DNA of 64,000 nt from Pseudoxanthomonas sp. 3HH-4 (GCF_006716465.1 NZ_VFPB01000007.1:1-64000), one strand, 5' to 3'; positions 38,241 to 47,300 are shown, counted from the first letter of the stretch. A program made the numbers and translations. The notes: generated by a model not told the origin, from the sequence alone.

Positions 38241-38675
38241 TCAGTGCAGTGCGATGTCGATGGCGGCATCCTGCGCGCCGATGTCGAAGCGGGCTTCGTC
38301 CCACGTCGGCTTGCGCATCACGCGCGGATTGTTGCTGAAGCCGTAGCCTTCGGTCGGCATGCCGATCATGTTGCTGTCGAGCTTGCCGTTGCCGTTCTCG
38401 TCGTGCGTGACCATCACGGCGTATGTGCCGGGTTTGACGCCCTTGAAAACAAACTTGGCTTGCGGACCGGCAGGCGTCGCACTGGTCGCCTGTACCGGCC
38501 GCGCGTTGCCGTCCCACCCTTCCGACGAGTCGACCAGGGCCGCCTTCACTACACCGGTCTGCGCGCGCACATCGTGCAGCACGACGGTCAGGTCGGCGGC
38601 CAAGGCGTCGCTCGCGCAGGCAACGGTGGCGACCAGGGTGGCGAAGATGAGCGTGTGTCGGGCGATGCGGTCCAT
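38241..38675 (-). CDS. DUF2141 domain protein, exported
   Basis: A 144-residue protein with a signal peptide (RHTLIFATLVATVACASDALA) and a DUF2141 beta-sandwich: ADLTVVLHDVRAQTGVVKAALVDS, the central KPGTYAVMVTHDENGNGKLDSNMIGMPTEGYGFSNNP and a short C-terminal strand. The DENGNGKLD segment resembles a calcium-binding loop. The function of the family is unknown; several members neighbour carotenoid or lipid enzymes. It is the first gene of a two-gene operon with the carotenoid oxygenase. Confidence 0.85.
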   Translation of the reverse strand: MDRIARHTLIFATLVATVACASDALAADLTVVLHDVRAQTGVVKAALVDSSEGWDGNARPVQATSATPAGPQAKFVFKGVKPGTYAVMVTHDENGNGKLDSNMIGMPTEGYGFSNNPRVMRKPTWDEARFDIGAQDAAIDIALH

Positions 38676-38773
38676 GGTGGACTCCGGCGGCGGGGAATGT
38701 GGCGCCAGTCTGCGAGCCGCGCCCGCACCGTGTCAGTTGCCACCCGTCATCCGTCGGACCTGCCGGAAGTCAC

Positions 38774-41128
38774 TCATTCCTGCATGGCCATCCCAAGCTC
38801 CCGCGCCGCCACCGGCCGACCCAACAGGAATCCCTGCACCGACATGCAGCCCAGCGCACGCAGGGCTTCAAGCTGTTGCTCGTTCTCCACACCCTCCGCC
38901 GTGACCGACAGTTCCAAGGCATGCGAGAGCTGGATGATCGCCGCGATGATCGACCTGGTGGTGTCGCGGGTCTCCTGCTGCAGTCCGGCCGCGAATGACT
39001 GGTCGAGCTTGATATGGTCGAACGGCAACTCGCGCAGTTGCGCCATGGAAGAATAGCCCACGCCGAAATCATCGATAGCGATGCGGATGCCAACCCCCCT
39101 GAGCCGCGCCAGGACCTGCCGGACAGACGCGGGATCCTTCGCGAGCACAGATTCGGTGATCTCCAGTTCCAGCCGGTCCGCCGGCAAGCCTACGCGATGC
39201 AGGATATCGAGCACCGAGGGCACGAAGGCTGGCCATGCCAGCTGGACGGCAGACACGTTGACCGCCAGTGACGTGGTGCTGCTCCAGGCCAGGGCGTCGC
39301 GACAGGCGCGCTCCAGCACCCACATGCCGATGGGAACGATCAGGCCGGACTCCTCGGCGGCGGGAATGAAATCCGCAGGGCTGATGCGCCCATGCAGCGG
39401 GTGCCTCCATCGCACGAGCGCTTCATAACCACGTACCTGCAGGGTATCGGCAGCGTGCAACGCCATGTAGTCGATCTCGAGCTGGCCGTTGTCGGCGGCA
39501 GCCGCCAGGTCGCTGATCAGCGCCAGGCGTTTGTACACGTGCTCGCTCATCCTCGGCTCGTACAGGCGGACGGTATCGCGACCCTCGCCCTTGGCGACAT
39601 ACAGGGCAGTGTCGGCGCGCCGCAGGAGTTCTTCCAGCGGCTCGACGGAGGCCGGGAACAGAGCCACGCCAATGCTCGCCCTGACATCGATCCTGAACCC
39701 ATCGACCCACTCCGGCTGGCGCAGGACCTGCAACACATGATCGAGGCAGCGCTGCGCATCATGCGCGGCCGACGCCGTAGGCAGGTCCCGCAGCAGCAAG
39801 GCGAATTCATCGCCTCCCAGGCGCGCCAGCGCATCGCCCGGACGGCACACCTGCTGCAGGCGCCGCGCAACGGCGCACAGCAACTGGTCGCCCACCAAGT
39901 GACCGAGGCTGTCATTGACGTTCTTGAAATTGTCCAGGTCGATCAGGGCCAGCGCCGCACGGGTATCGTCGCGGCCCCCGGGCGCCTGTGCGAGGAACTG
40001 CCGGCGATTGGGCAGGCCCGTCAACGCATCGTGATGGGCGAGGTGGTGGAGATGCCGTTCGCGCTGCAGCGATTCCACTTCGCGCAGCCGCGCGTCGGAT
40101 ACGTCGCAACCCACGCCGCGCCAACCGATCCAGGTACCTGCCTGAGTGTGCACCGGCCGAGCACTGATGCTCCAGCTGCGCGGCTCGCGACCGACGACGG
40201 CCTCCACCACCACGCCGGCGAAGGCCTGCGGGGACTGCAGGCAGGATCGCAATGCATCCACGCCGACATGCCGGTCGCTGCCCACCGCCAGCAGCCGTCG
40301 CGATGCGAACAGGGCGGGAAGCACGCGCCCTTCCAGGCTCCCGCCCGCCTGCCCCAGCACCTGCGCCAGTCGAGGCCCCACGCGGACGAGCATTCCCTCC
40401 CTGTCACTCTCCCACAGCCAGTCGTTCGCATTGCTTTCGAACTCGCGCAGCAACAGGCCGATGATCTGCTGCTGCTGTTCGGCCGCCATCTCGGCCTCGA
40501 TACGCCTCACCAGCGTGCGCGAAATGAACAACAAGGCAATCGTCAGCATCACGGCGTAGCAGCACAACTGCGCAATGGTCATCCCCTGCGCCATGAATTC
40601 CAGCTGGCCCACCATCAGGCAGGCCGCGACGGTCAGGATGACCAGCCACAGGAACGCCACCAGCGGCGCCGTGATGCCCACCAGCACGCCCGTGGCAATC
40701 AGACCCGGCGTGTACGCGGCCAGCAGCAGGCGACTACCGTCACTCGCTGCCAGCGGCGCAGCGAGATACAGGCCGGCGGCGCACGCGCACGCGCACAGGA
40801 CGCACCAGAACGCAGACAGCCTGAGGTCACCGATCGTGAAACCGGCCTTGTCGCTGCCATCCACTCGCCGGAGACGACCCACTGCATGCCCGGCCCATCC
40901 GAGATGCGTGACCAGCAGGCACAGCATCCATGCCTGCCAGGCATGTCCGGCAAGAAACGGTGCCATGACATAAGCCACCCCCGCGCCGGTCAGCAGATTG
41001 GAGACCACGTACCAAGGAACCACCCGGAACAGATGGCGGAGCTGTCGATCCAGCAGCACCGCCTGCGCTTCCGCATCGGCATCGGGCAGCGCCCAGCACC
41101 TGCGCACGTCCTCCCACAACGTCGACAT
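38774..41128 (-). CDS. Membrane-bound GGDEF-EAL protein (cyclic-di-GMP turnover)
   Basis: A 784-residue protein. Residues 35-205 form about six membrane helices; residues 225-345 a PAS-like sensor (NANDWLWESDREGMLVRV...GVGCDVSD). The diguanylate cyclase domain has intact GGDEF (438-442) preceded by an inhibitory-site RxxD (RPGD, 429-432). The phosphodiesterase domain has EAL (569-571), NVSA, EITES, DDFGVGYSS and the C-terminal QGFLLGRP. Both active sites look usable, so the net activity is not predictable; one oddity is YMALHA where most EAL domains have YQP. It is monocistronic on the minus strand. Confidence 0.92.
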   Translation of the reverse strand: MSTLWEDVRRCWALPDADAEAQAVLLDRQLRHLFRVVPWYVVSNLLTGAGVAYVMAPFLAGHAWQAWMLCLLVTHLGWAGHAVGRLRRVDGSDKAGFTIGDLRLSAFWCVLCACACAAGLYLAAPLAASDGSRLLLAAYTPGLIATGVLVGITAPLVAFLWLVILTVAACLMVGQLEFMAQGMTIAQLCCYAVMLTIALLFISRTLVRRIEAEMAAEQQQQIIGLLLREFESNANDWLWESDREGMLVRVGPRLAQVLGQAGGSLEGRVLPALFASRRLLAVGSDRHVGVDALRSCLQSPQAFAGVVVEAVVGREPRSWSISARPVHTQAGTWIGWRGVGCDVSDARLREVESLQRERHLHHLAHHDALTGLPNRRQFLAQAPGGRDDTRAALALIDLDNFKNVNDSLGHLVGDQLLCAVARRLQQVCRPGDALARLGGDEFALLLRDLPTASAAHDAQRCLDHVLQVLRQPEWVDGFRIDVRASIGVALFPASVEPLEELLRRADTALYVAKGEGRDTVRLYEPRMSEHVYKRLALISDLAAAADNGQLEIDYMALHAADTLQVRGYEALVRWRHPLHGRISPADFIPAAEESGLIVPIGMWVLERACRDALAWSSTTSLAVNVSAVQLAWPAFVPSVLDILHRVGLPADRLELEITESVLAKDPASVRQVLARLRGVGIRIAIDDFGVGYSSMAQLRELPFDHIKLDQSFAAGLQQETRDTTRSIIAAIIQLSHALELSVTAEGVENEQQLEALRALGCMSVQGFLLGRPVAARELGMAMQE

Positions 41129-41248
41129 ATCCCTCTCCCGCTGGGCCCGCGGACGACGCGGCGAACACCGGCGTTGCGGCGACAGGCCCCATCGACCCTA
41201 TCGCCGCGGCGGTACCGGACAGGACAGGACGCTGTTCCAGGCGCTGCG

Positions 41249-42316
41249 TTACGCCGCCTTGGCCAGCGAGCGCCGGCACCGCACCGCCAGCGCCAACCGC
41301 TGCAGCACGTCGACCGAGGCCTCCCAGTCCAAACATCCATCGGTGATGCTTTGCCCATGAACCAGTGGCTTGCCCGCGACGAGTTCCTGCCGCCCGCCCA
41401 CCAGATGGCTTTCCACCATCACGCCGACGATGCGCTCTTCACCTGCCCGCAGCTGCGTGGCGATGTCGTCGATCACCGATGGCTGGTTGTCGGGGTTCTT
41501 GCCGCTGTTCGCGTGGCTGGCATCGACCATGAGGCGCGCCGGCACGCCCGCCTTGGCCAGCACCTGGCTCGCCGCTTCGATACTGTCGGCATCGAAGTTC
41601 GGCGTTTTCCCGCCGCGCAGGATCACATGGCAATCCGGGTTGCCCGCCGTCGCCGCGATGGCCGAACGCCCTTCCTTCGTCACGGCCAGGAAATGATGCG
41701 GATGCGAGGCCGCGCCCACCGCATCGACCGCGATCTTCACGTTGCCATCGGTGCCGTTCTTGAACCCGACCGGGCACGACAGCCCGCTGGCCATCTCGCG
41801 ATGCACCTGGCTTTCGGTGGTGCGCGCCCCGATCGCGCCCCATGCCACTAGGTCGCTGATGTACTGCGGCGAGATGGTGTCCAGGTATTCGCACCCTGCC
41901 GGCAACCCCAACGCGTTGATGTCGCGCAACAGCCTGCGCGCCAGGCGCAGGCCGCGGTTGATGTCGAAGCTGCCATCCAGCGCCGGGTCGTTGATCAGCC
42001 CCTTCCAGCCAACGGTGGTGCGCGGCTTTTCGAAGTAGACGCGCATGACGATCTCCAGCTCGCCGGCCAGCGCGTCACGCAATGGCTTCAGTCGATTCGC
42101 GTACTCCATCGCGGATACAGGGTCGTGGATCGAGCAGGGCCCGATCACCACGATCAAGCGATCATCGCGTCCGTGCAGGATGTCGTGCAGCGCGCCGCGG
42201 GCGTCGGACACGGTCTGCGATACCGCGTCGTCGCAGGGCAGTTCGCCGATCACGGCGGCGGGCGTCACCAGCTCATCGAGTTTGCGGATGCGCAGGTCGT
42301 CGGTATGGGGGGCCAT
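41249..42316 (-). CDS. aroG: 3-deoxy-7-phosphoheptulonate (DAHP) synthase, type I
   Basis: A 355-residue class I DAHP synthase that joins phosphoenolpyruvate and erythrose-4-phosphate in the first step of aromatic amino acid synthesis. Signatures include VVIGPCSIHDP, YFEKPRTTVGWKGLINDP, ARTTESQVHRE, GFKNGTDGN and MVDASHANSGK. Isozymes (AroF, AroG, AroH) cannot be told apart here; the symbol is given for the class. ATG 42316 is preceded by CGGAGAAACCC. Immediately upstream are an intrinsic terminator and a short leader gene rich in Phe, Trp and Tyr codons, so expression is probably controlled by attenuation in addition to feedback inhibition. Confidence 0.95.
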   Translation of the reverse strand: MAPHTDDLRIRKLDELVTPAAVIGELPCDDAVSQTVSDARGALHDILHGRDDRLIVVIGPCSIHDPVSAMEYANRLKPLRDALAGELEIVMRVYFEKPRTTVGWKGLINDPALDGSFDINRGLRLARRLLRDINALGLPAGCEYLDTISPQYISDLVAWGAIGARTTESQVHREMASGLSCPVGFKNGTDGNVKIAVDAVGAASHPHHFLAVTKEGRSAIAATAGNPDCHVILRGGKTPNFDADSIEAASQVLAKAGVPARLMVDASHANSGKNPDNQPSVIDDIATQLRAGEERIVGVMVESHLVGGRQELVAGKPLVHGQSITDGCLDWEASVDVLQRLALAVRCRRSLAKAA

Positions 42317-42335
42317 CGGGTTTCTCCGGGTCAAC

Positions 42336-42364
42336 AAAAAAGCCGCCAGGTTCGCTGGCGGCTT
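42336..42364 (-). terminator. Leader terminator of the DAHP synthase attenuator
   Basis: On the minus strand AAGCCGCCAG-CGAAC-CTGGCGGCTT is followed by a run of T (six, partly in the stem), a classic intrinsic terminator ending 19 bases before the aroG start codon. Because it lies between a leader peptide gene and the structural gene, it must be conditionally bypassed. CCGCC of its 5' arm can pair with GGCGG in the leader peptide's codons 18-21, a candidate antiterminator. Confidence 0.85.
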
Positions 42365-42389
42365 CAAGGGGATTCTTCTGGTGTCTTGC

Positions 42390-42473
42390 CTAGAATGAAT
42401 GCAACCTCGCCTCCGCCGCTGGCATCGGAAAGCCGTAATACCAAAACCAGAAGCGGGCACGGGCGGTGTTCAT
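42390..42473 (-). CDS. Aromatic leader peptide (attenuation of DAHP synthase)
   Basis: A 27-residue reading frame, ATG 42473 to TAG 42390, with residues 7-15 reading RFWFWYYGF: three Phe, two Trp and two Tyr codons nearly in a row. This is the hallmark of leader peptides of the trp, pheA and tyrosine-linked operons, where ribosome stalling at scarce aminoacyl-tRNA lets an antiterminator form. The eight bases CTTCTGGT within the control codons (complement of 42446-42453) are perfectly complementary to ACCAGAAG just before the terminator (complement of 42375-42382), a candidate alternative pairing. No strong ribosome site is seen upstream. Together with the terminator at 42336-42364 it occupies the 320-base gap before the aminotransferase gene. 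Confidence 0.85.
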   Translation of the reverse strand: MNTARARFWFWYYGFPMPAAEARLHSF

Positions 42474-42636
42474 TCGCGGCTAGAGATAACACGCCATGCC
42501 GGCGATGGCGAATGTTTCATCTGCAACGTGAAGTGCGTTCCAGCTGACCCGCCACCCACTTGCCGTGGCCGCCCGGCCACGGGCCCCACGTTTGCCAGCA
42601 TGTCCGCTTCGAAGACGACACCCGCGCAGGTGTTCC

Positions 42637-43950
42637 ATGGAACTGACCCGCCGACAGTTGTTCGCGGCGCCCGCCGCGCTCGCCGCTGCCACGTTGCTGC
42701 CCGGGCGCCTGCTGGCCGCAGTGACGGCGCAGACCCCGGCGCTTCCCGACCTCTCCACCTGGGAATCGGTACGCGGGCAGTTCGCACTGGACCCGGCGTA
42801 CTGCCACTTCGCCTCGTTCTTCATCGCCAGTCATCCGGCACCTGTGCGTGAAGCGCTGGAAGGCTACCGGCGCGCCATGGACGCCAACCCGTTCCTGTTC
42901 GTGGAGCGCGCGATGTTCGAGGACGACGCGCACAATCTTCCCCTGCACGTCTGCGTGGAGGTGGCCGCTTACCTGGGTGGTCGAGGCGAGGATGTCTGCA
43001 CGACGCGAAGCACGACCGAGGGCCTGGCCCTGGTCTATCACGGCCTGCCCCTGAAAGCAGGCGACGAAGTACTGACCACGGTGCACGACCATTACTCGCA
43101 CCATGAATCGATCCGGCTTGCCACGGCGCGCTGCGGCGCGTCGACGCGGAAGGTGGCCCTGTTCCGGACATCGCACGACGCCAGCGTTGACGAGATCGTC
43201 GGCAACCTGAAAGCGGCCATCCGCTCGCAGACGAAGGTGGTGGGCGTGACGTGGGTGCATTCCAGCACCGGCATCCGTCTGCCGATCCGCGAGATCAGCG
43301 CAATGCTGCGCAGCCTGCCGCAGGCCCCATGGCTGGTGGTCGATGGCGTGCATGGACTGGGCGCCGCGGACGAGACCATCGCCGACATGGGTGCCGACTA
43401 CTTCTGTGCCGGCACGCACAAGTGGATGTTCGGGCCACGCGGCACCGGGATCGTCTGGGCGAACGCGGCGAACTGGGCACGCCTGCAGCCGTTGGTTCCC
43501 AACTTCACCGAACTCGAGAGCTATGTCGCCTGGACCAAAGACCGGGCACCGGCCGGCCCGTGCAATGCCGCGCGGATGACGCCCGGCGGGTTCCATGCCT
43601 TCGAGCACCAGTGGGCGCTGGCGGCCGCGTTCCGCATGCACGGGCAGATGGGGCGCCAGCGCGTGGCGGCGCGCATCACCGCACTGAACGATCGACTGAA
43701 GCAGGGCCTGGACGATCTGCCAAAGGTGAAAGTGCACACGCCTCGCTCCGCAGCGTTGTCGGCGGGGCTGGTCGCGTTCGAAATCGAGGGTGTGCGGCCC
43801 AATGACATCGTGAAGCAGTTGCTCGCGCGACGCATCATCGCCAGCACCAGCCCCTACGCCGTGAGCTACGCGCGACTGGCGCCGAGTCTGGTCAACACGC
43901 CCGCCGAGGTCGACGAGGCGTTGCGCGCGGTGCGTGCGATCGCTGGCTGA
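42637..43950 (+). CDS. Class V aminotransferase family protein with export signal
   Basis: A 437-residue PLP-dependent enzyme of the class V aminotransferase/isopenicillin N epimerase-like group. The PLP lysine is in THKWMFGPRG, the cofactor-binding aspartate in VVDGVHGLGA, and RSTTEGLALVYHGLPL marks the phosphate-binding region. The N-terminus LTRRQLFAAPAALAAATLLPG has the twin-arginine pattern, which suggests a periplasmic location, unusual for a PLP enzyme but seen in some members of this group. No substrate can be inferred. ATG 42637 follows AGGTGTTCC. The ECF sigma gene starts 121 bases downstream. Confidence 0.85.
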   Translation: MELTRRQLFAAPAALAAATLLPGRLLAAVTAQTPALPDLSTWESVRGQFALDPAYCHFASFFIASHPAPVREALEGYRRAMDANPFLFVERAMFEDDAHNLPLHVCVEVAAYLGGRGEDVCTTRSTTEGLALVYHGLPLKAGDEVLTTVHDHYSHHESIRLATARCGASTRKVALFRTSHDASVDEIVGNLKAAIRSQTKVVGVTWVHSSTGIRLPIREISAMLRSLPQAPWLVVDGVHGLGAADETIADMGADYFCAGTHKWMFGPRGTGIVWANAANWARLQPLVPNFTELESYVAWTKDRAPAGPCNAARMTPGGFHAFEHQWALAAAFRMHGQMGRQRVAARITALNDRLKQGLDDLPKVKVHTPRSAALSAGLVAFEIEGVRPNDIVKQLLARRIIASTSPYAVSYARLAPSLVNTPAEVDEALRAVRAIAG

Positions 43951-44071
43951 ACGTGTCCGACGATCGGTATCCGCCGGGCGGTGGCCCGTGCGCCGGGATT
44001 TGCGCGTTGGTTCCTGTTGCCCGTCGTTGCAAGGCGACGACGCGCTGTCCCTCCGCCATATCCGGATCGTC

Positions 44072-44596
44072 ATGCCCACGAACGACGCTTCCCCCCGCCC
44101 GCTGGACGACATGTTCGGCGAGGTTTACCAAGAGTTGCGCCGGCTGGCGCACAAGCAACGATTTCCCCGCGATGGCGCCACGCTGGACACCACGGCGCTG
44201 GTGCACGAGCTGTACCTGCAGATGAGCCACCAGCAGCCCCAGTTCACCCATGCGCGGCAGTTCTATGCGTATGCGGCGCGCGCCATGCGGCACATGCTGG
44301 TCGACCGCGCGCGTGAACGCGCACGCATCAAGCACGGTGGCGACCTGCGTCGCACCGACTATCGCGATACGCTGGCCGGCCAAGTGACGATCGATCCGCA
44401 ACACGCATTGGAACTGGACCAGGCGCTGCGCCGCCTCGCGCTGGACGATGCGCGTGCCGCCGAAGTCGTTGAACTGCACTACTTCGCCGGCCTGCCGCTG
44501 GAGCGCATCGCCGAGCTCTGCGAGCTGAGCGTGCGCACCGTCTACCGCGACTGGCAGTACGCCCGGGCATTCCTCGGCGCCCAGCTGGCCGCGTAA
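44072..44596 (+). CDS. ECF sigma factor (Sigma70_ECF / TIGR02999-type)
   Basis: A 174-residue extracytoplasmic-function sigma factor. Region 2 spans about residues 10-95 (EVYQELRRLAHKQRF...ARQFYAYAARAMRHMLVDRARERARIKHGG); region 4 about 115-172 has LERIAELCELSVRTVYRDWQYARAFLGAQL. This is the xanthomonad-rich group often encoded beside a Ser/Thr kinase instead of an anti-sigma factor, as here, where the kinase gene begins about 40 bases downstream. In relatives of the ECF43 group the partner kinase activates the sigma factor by phosphorylating region 2; that mechanism is only inferred here. ATG 44072 fits the family length; a longer in-frame extension upstream does not. Confidence 0.88.
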   Translation: MPTNDASPRPLDDMFGEVYQELRRLAHKQRFPRDGATLDTTALVHELYLQMSHQQPQFTHARQFYAYAARAMRHMLVDRARERARIKHGGDLRRTDYRDTLAGQVTIDPQHALELDQALRRLALDDARAAEVVELHYFAGLPLERIAELCELSVRTVYRDWQYARAFLGAQLAA

Positions 44597-44605
44597 GCGC
44601 GCCGG

Positions 44606-44636
44606 CGTGTCAGGGTCCAGCCCCGAAAGTCGCTTG
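44606..44636 (+). promoter_or_regulatory. Promoter-like motif before the kinase gene
   Basis: CGTGTCAG (44606-44613), 17 bases, then CGCTTG (44631-44636). The same two boxes at the same spacing occur at 47326-47356 in front of the alpha/beta hydrolase. In both, GAAAG also precedes the second box. The arrangement is that of a -35/-10 pair recognised by an alternative sigma factor, perhaps the one encoded just upstream. If it is a promoter, transcription would begin near 44643 and the kinase would start at ATG 44667. Confidence 0.4.
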
Positions 44637-47300
44637 ATGGCAGACCCTTTCCCGCAGACACACGCCATGCCTTCCCTGCGCCAATCGTTCGATGCGGTCG
44701 TGGACCTGCCCCCGCAGGCACAGCGCGACTGGATGGACCGGCACTGCCCCGACCCGACCGACCGCCGCCACCTGGAAGCGTTGCTCGCCGCCCACGCACG
44801 CACCGAACCCGTCCTGCTCGACACACCCGTCGCCGCACTGATCGAGGCGTTGAAGGCGGAAGACATCCGCCCACCGCAGGCATGGATCGGCGAGCGCATC
44901 GGTGCCTTCCGGCTGATCAGTCCATTGGGCCAGGGCGGCATGGCCACGGTGTTCCTCGCCGAACGCGAGGATGTAGATTTCCAGCAACGCGTCGCGGTCA
45001 AACTGCTGCGGCGCGGACCGTATTCCGAACTGCAGCAGCAGCTGTTCCGCCGCGAACGGCAGACGCTGGCGGCGCTCACGCATCCGGCCATCGCGCGCCT
45101 GATCGACGGCGGTGTCACCGACGAAGGCGTGCCCTATCTCGTCATGGACCACGTGGATGGCCTGCCGATAACCCGCCACGCGGAACTCCGCAACCTGGAC
45201 CAGACTGCACGACTGCAGCTGCTGTGCGACGTCTGCCGCGCGGTGGACGCTGCGCACCGGCAACTGGTCGTCCATTGCGATCTCAAGCCCTCCAATATCC
45301 TGGTCACGACCGAAGACTCGCCGCGGCTTCTGGATTTCGGTGTTGCGCGCCTGATCGACGCCACCGGCGACGGCGAAGGCGCAACCGCCATTGGACTGAC
45401 GCCGGGGTACGCAGCACCCGAGCAGTACACCGGCGCTGCCGTGACCACCGCTACGGACGTGTACGCGCTGGGCGTGCTGATGCGGGAGTTGCTGAGCGGC
45501 GAGCGCCCCGGTGAAAGTGCGCACCAGGATGCGTTGCCGAAGGGCGATCTGGGCGCGATCCTGTCGAAGGCTACCGCGGCCGAGCCCGCCCGCCGCTACG
45601 CATCGGCAGGCGATCTGTCCGAGGATCTTGAACGCCACCTGCGCCACGAGCCTGTCCGCGCGCGGTCGCCGTCGCTGCTCCATCGCATGCGTCTTTTCGC
45701 CCGCCGCCATCGCGGTGGCGTGGCGGTCGCCACCCTGCTGATGGTCGCCGTGCTCGCCAGCCTGTCGGCTGCACTCTGGCAGGCGCACACCGCGCGCGTG
45801 GCCGCGGCCGAAGCGCAGGAGCAGGCTTGGCGCGCGCGCAACGAAGCGCAGCGCGCGAATGCCGTGCGCGACCTGCTCGTACAGTTGTTCGAGAATGAAG
45901 TACCCCAAGGCCCGCGCGCCGCGCTGCCGGATACCGCCACCCTGCTGGAACGCGGTGCCGAGCGGGCACGCACCGACCTGGTGGCCTCGCCAGCGTTGCA
46001 GGTCGAGATGCTGGTCGTCATCGCGCGCATCTACGACGAAATGTCGCGCTACGACGACGCACGACCGCTGCTGGCGCGCGCCGTCGCCACCGCGCGCGCA
46101 CTGCCCGCGCGCGACCACGCCGCGCTCGGGATGGCGCTAAGCCAGCAGGGACAACTCGCGTCCAGCGAGAAGGACTATCCCGCGGCGCTCGCATTGTTGA
46201 ACGAAGCGCTCGCGGTCCAGCGCAGCGTCGATCCGCAGGGGCTCGCCGCCGCCCTCACCTACCACCGTCGCGCGATCGTGCGCAGCGAGATGGACGAGCA
46301 TCAGGCCGCCATCGCCGACCACTTGGCCGCTATCACGATCCAGCAGGCGCGCCTGCCGCCACGCGATCCCCGCCTGGTCCGCAGCTACGGCGCGCTGGGT
46401 ACCGCTTACACGCGCGCGCACCAGGCCGGCCACGCCGTGCGCTGGCAACGGCATGCCCTGGCGTTGACGCGCGCGGCGTACGGCAATGAACATCCGGAGA
46501 CGTCGCGACGCCTCAGCAACTACGGCATCGCGCTGATGGCGACTGGACAGATGGCGGAAGCCGAGGCTCCGCTCCGTGAAGCCGTCGGCATCGCGCGCCG
46601 CATCTATCGCGGACCGAACGCGGACGTCGCGCCGCGGGTGCACAACCTTGGTGGCGTGTACCTTGCGCTGGGTCGCCTCGACGAGGCCGAACCGCTGCTG
46701 CGCGAAGCCATGGCCATCGAGCATGCGATCGGCCGCGAGCGCTCGCCGGGCATCGGGTTCTCGTTGGCGAAGCTGTCCCGCATCCAGGAACTGCGCGGCG
46801 ACTTGGCCGGTGCCCGCACATTGGCCGATGAGGCGCGGGCCCAGTTGGACAAAGTGCTGCCACCCACGCACGAACAGCGCCTCGACGCCGAACTGCGCGT
46901 CCTCCGCCTGCAGTTGGTGGCTGGCCTCGATCATGACCTGCGGGAACACGCGATCGATCTGCAGCGGCGCGTCGACGCACAACAAGAGCCCTACCTTTCG
47001 GCGAACGCACTGTACGTGCGCGCCCTCGCGCATGCGCGGCAGGGGGAGGATGCGGCGGCGATCGCCATGATCGATCAAGCGTTGCGGATCAGCGACCGTC
47101 CGCGCTCGTTCCCGCACGACCTGCTCGCGTGGTACGCCACGCTGGCGCAGCTGCATTCGCGCAATGGACATCCCGAAGCAGCCGCACGCACGCGCCGGGA
47201 GGGCCTGGCGTTTGCGGACCGTATGGACATTCCTGCAAACCATCCTGCCCGCATTGCGTTGGCGACCGCCTCCTTCGTCACGATGGCCAACGCGCCCTGA
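44637..47300 (+). CDS. Ser/Thr protein kinase with TPR-like repeats, membrane-anchored
   Basis: An 887-residue eukaryotic-like kinase. The kinase domain (about 88-350) has the P-loop GQGGMATV (98-105), lysine K122 (VAVKLL), the catalytic loop HCDLKPSN (213-220, catalytic D215; the usual arginine of HRD is cysteine), DFG (233-235) and the APE-like APEQ. A membrane helix lies at about 371-391 (GGVAVATLLMVAVLASLSAAL), followed by a coiled stretch and TPR-like helical repeats to the end, probably periplasmic. HCD kinases do not depend on activation-loop phosphorylation. It is probably the partner of the preceding sigma factor. ATG 44637 or ATG 44667 may be the start. Confidence 0.88.
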   Translation: MADPFPQTHAMPSLRQSFDAVVDLPPQAQRDWMDRHCPDPTDRRHLEALLAAHARTEPVLLDTPVAALIEALKAEDIRPPQAWIGERIGAFRLISPLGQGGMATVFLAEREDVDFQQRVAVKLLRRGPYSELQQQLFRRERQTLAALTHPAIARLIDGGVTDEGVPYLVMDHVDGLPITRHAELRNLDQTARLQLLCDVCRAVDAAHRQLVVHCDLKPSNILVTTEDSPRLLDFGVARLIDATGDGEGATAIGLTPGYAAPEQYTGAAVTTATDVYALGVLMRELLSGERPGESAHQDALPKGDLGAILSKATAAEPARRYASAGDLSEDLERHLRHEPVRARSPSLLHRMRLFARRHRGGVAVATLLMVAVLASLSAALWQAHTARVAAAEAQEQAWRARNEAQRANAVRDLLVQLFENEVPQGPRAALPDTATLLERGAERARTDLVASPALQVEMLVVIARIYDEMSRYDDARPLLARAVATARALPARDHAALGMALSQQGQLASSEKDYPAALALLNEALAVQRSVDPQGLAAALTYHRRAIVRSEMDEHQAAIADHLAAITIQQARLPPRDPRLVRSYGALGTAYTRAHQAGHAVRWQRHALALTRAAYGNEHPETSRRLSNYGIALMATGQMAEAEAPLREAVGIARRIYRGPNADVAPRVHNLGGVYLALGRLDEAEPLLREAMAIEHAIGRERSPGIGFSLAKLSRIQELRGDLAGARTLADEARAQLDKVLPPTHEQRLDAELRVLRLQLVAGLDHDLREHAIDLQRRVDAQQEPYLSANALYVRALAHARQGEDAAAIAMIDQALRISDRPRSFPHDLLAWYATLAQLHSRNGHPEAAARTRREGLAFADRMDIPANHPARIALATASFVTMANAP

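Noticed and set aside
38731..38760. Third copy of the CGTGTCAG promoter-like motif
   Set aside because: CGTGTCAG is present near 38732 but the second box at N17 does not match CGCTTG, and no plus-strand gene follows.
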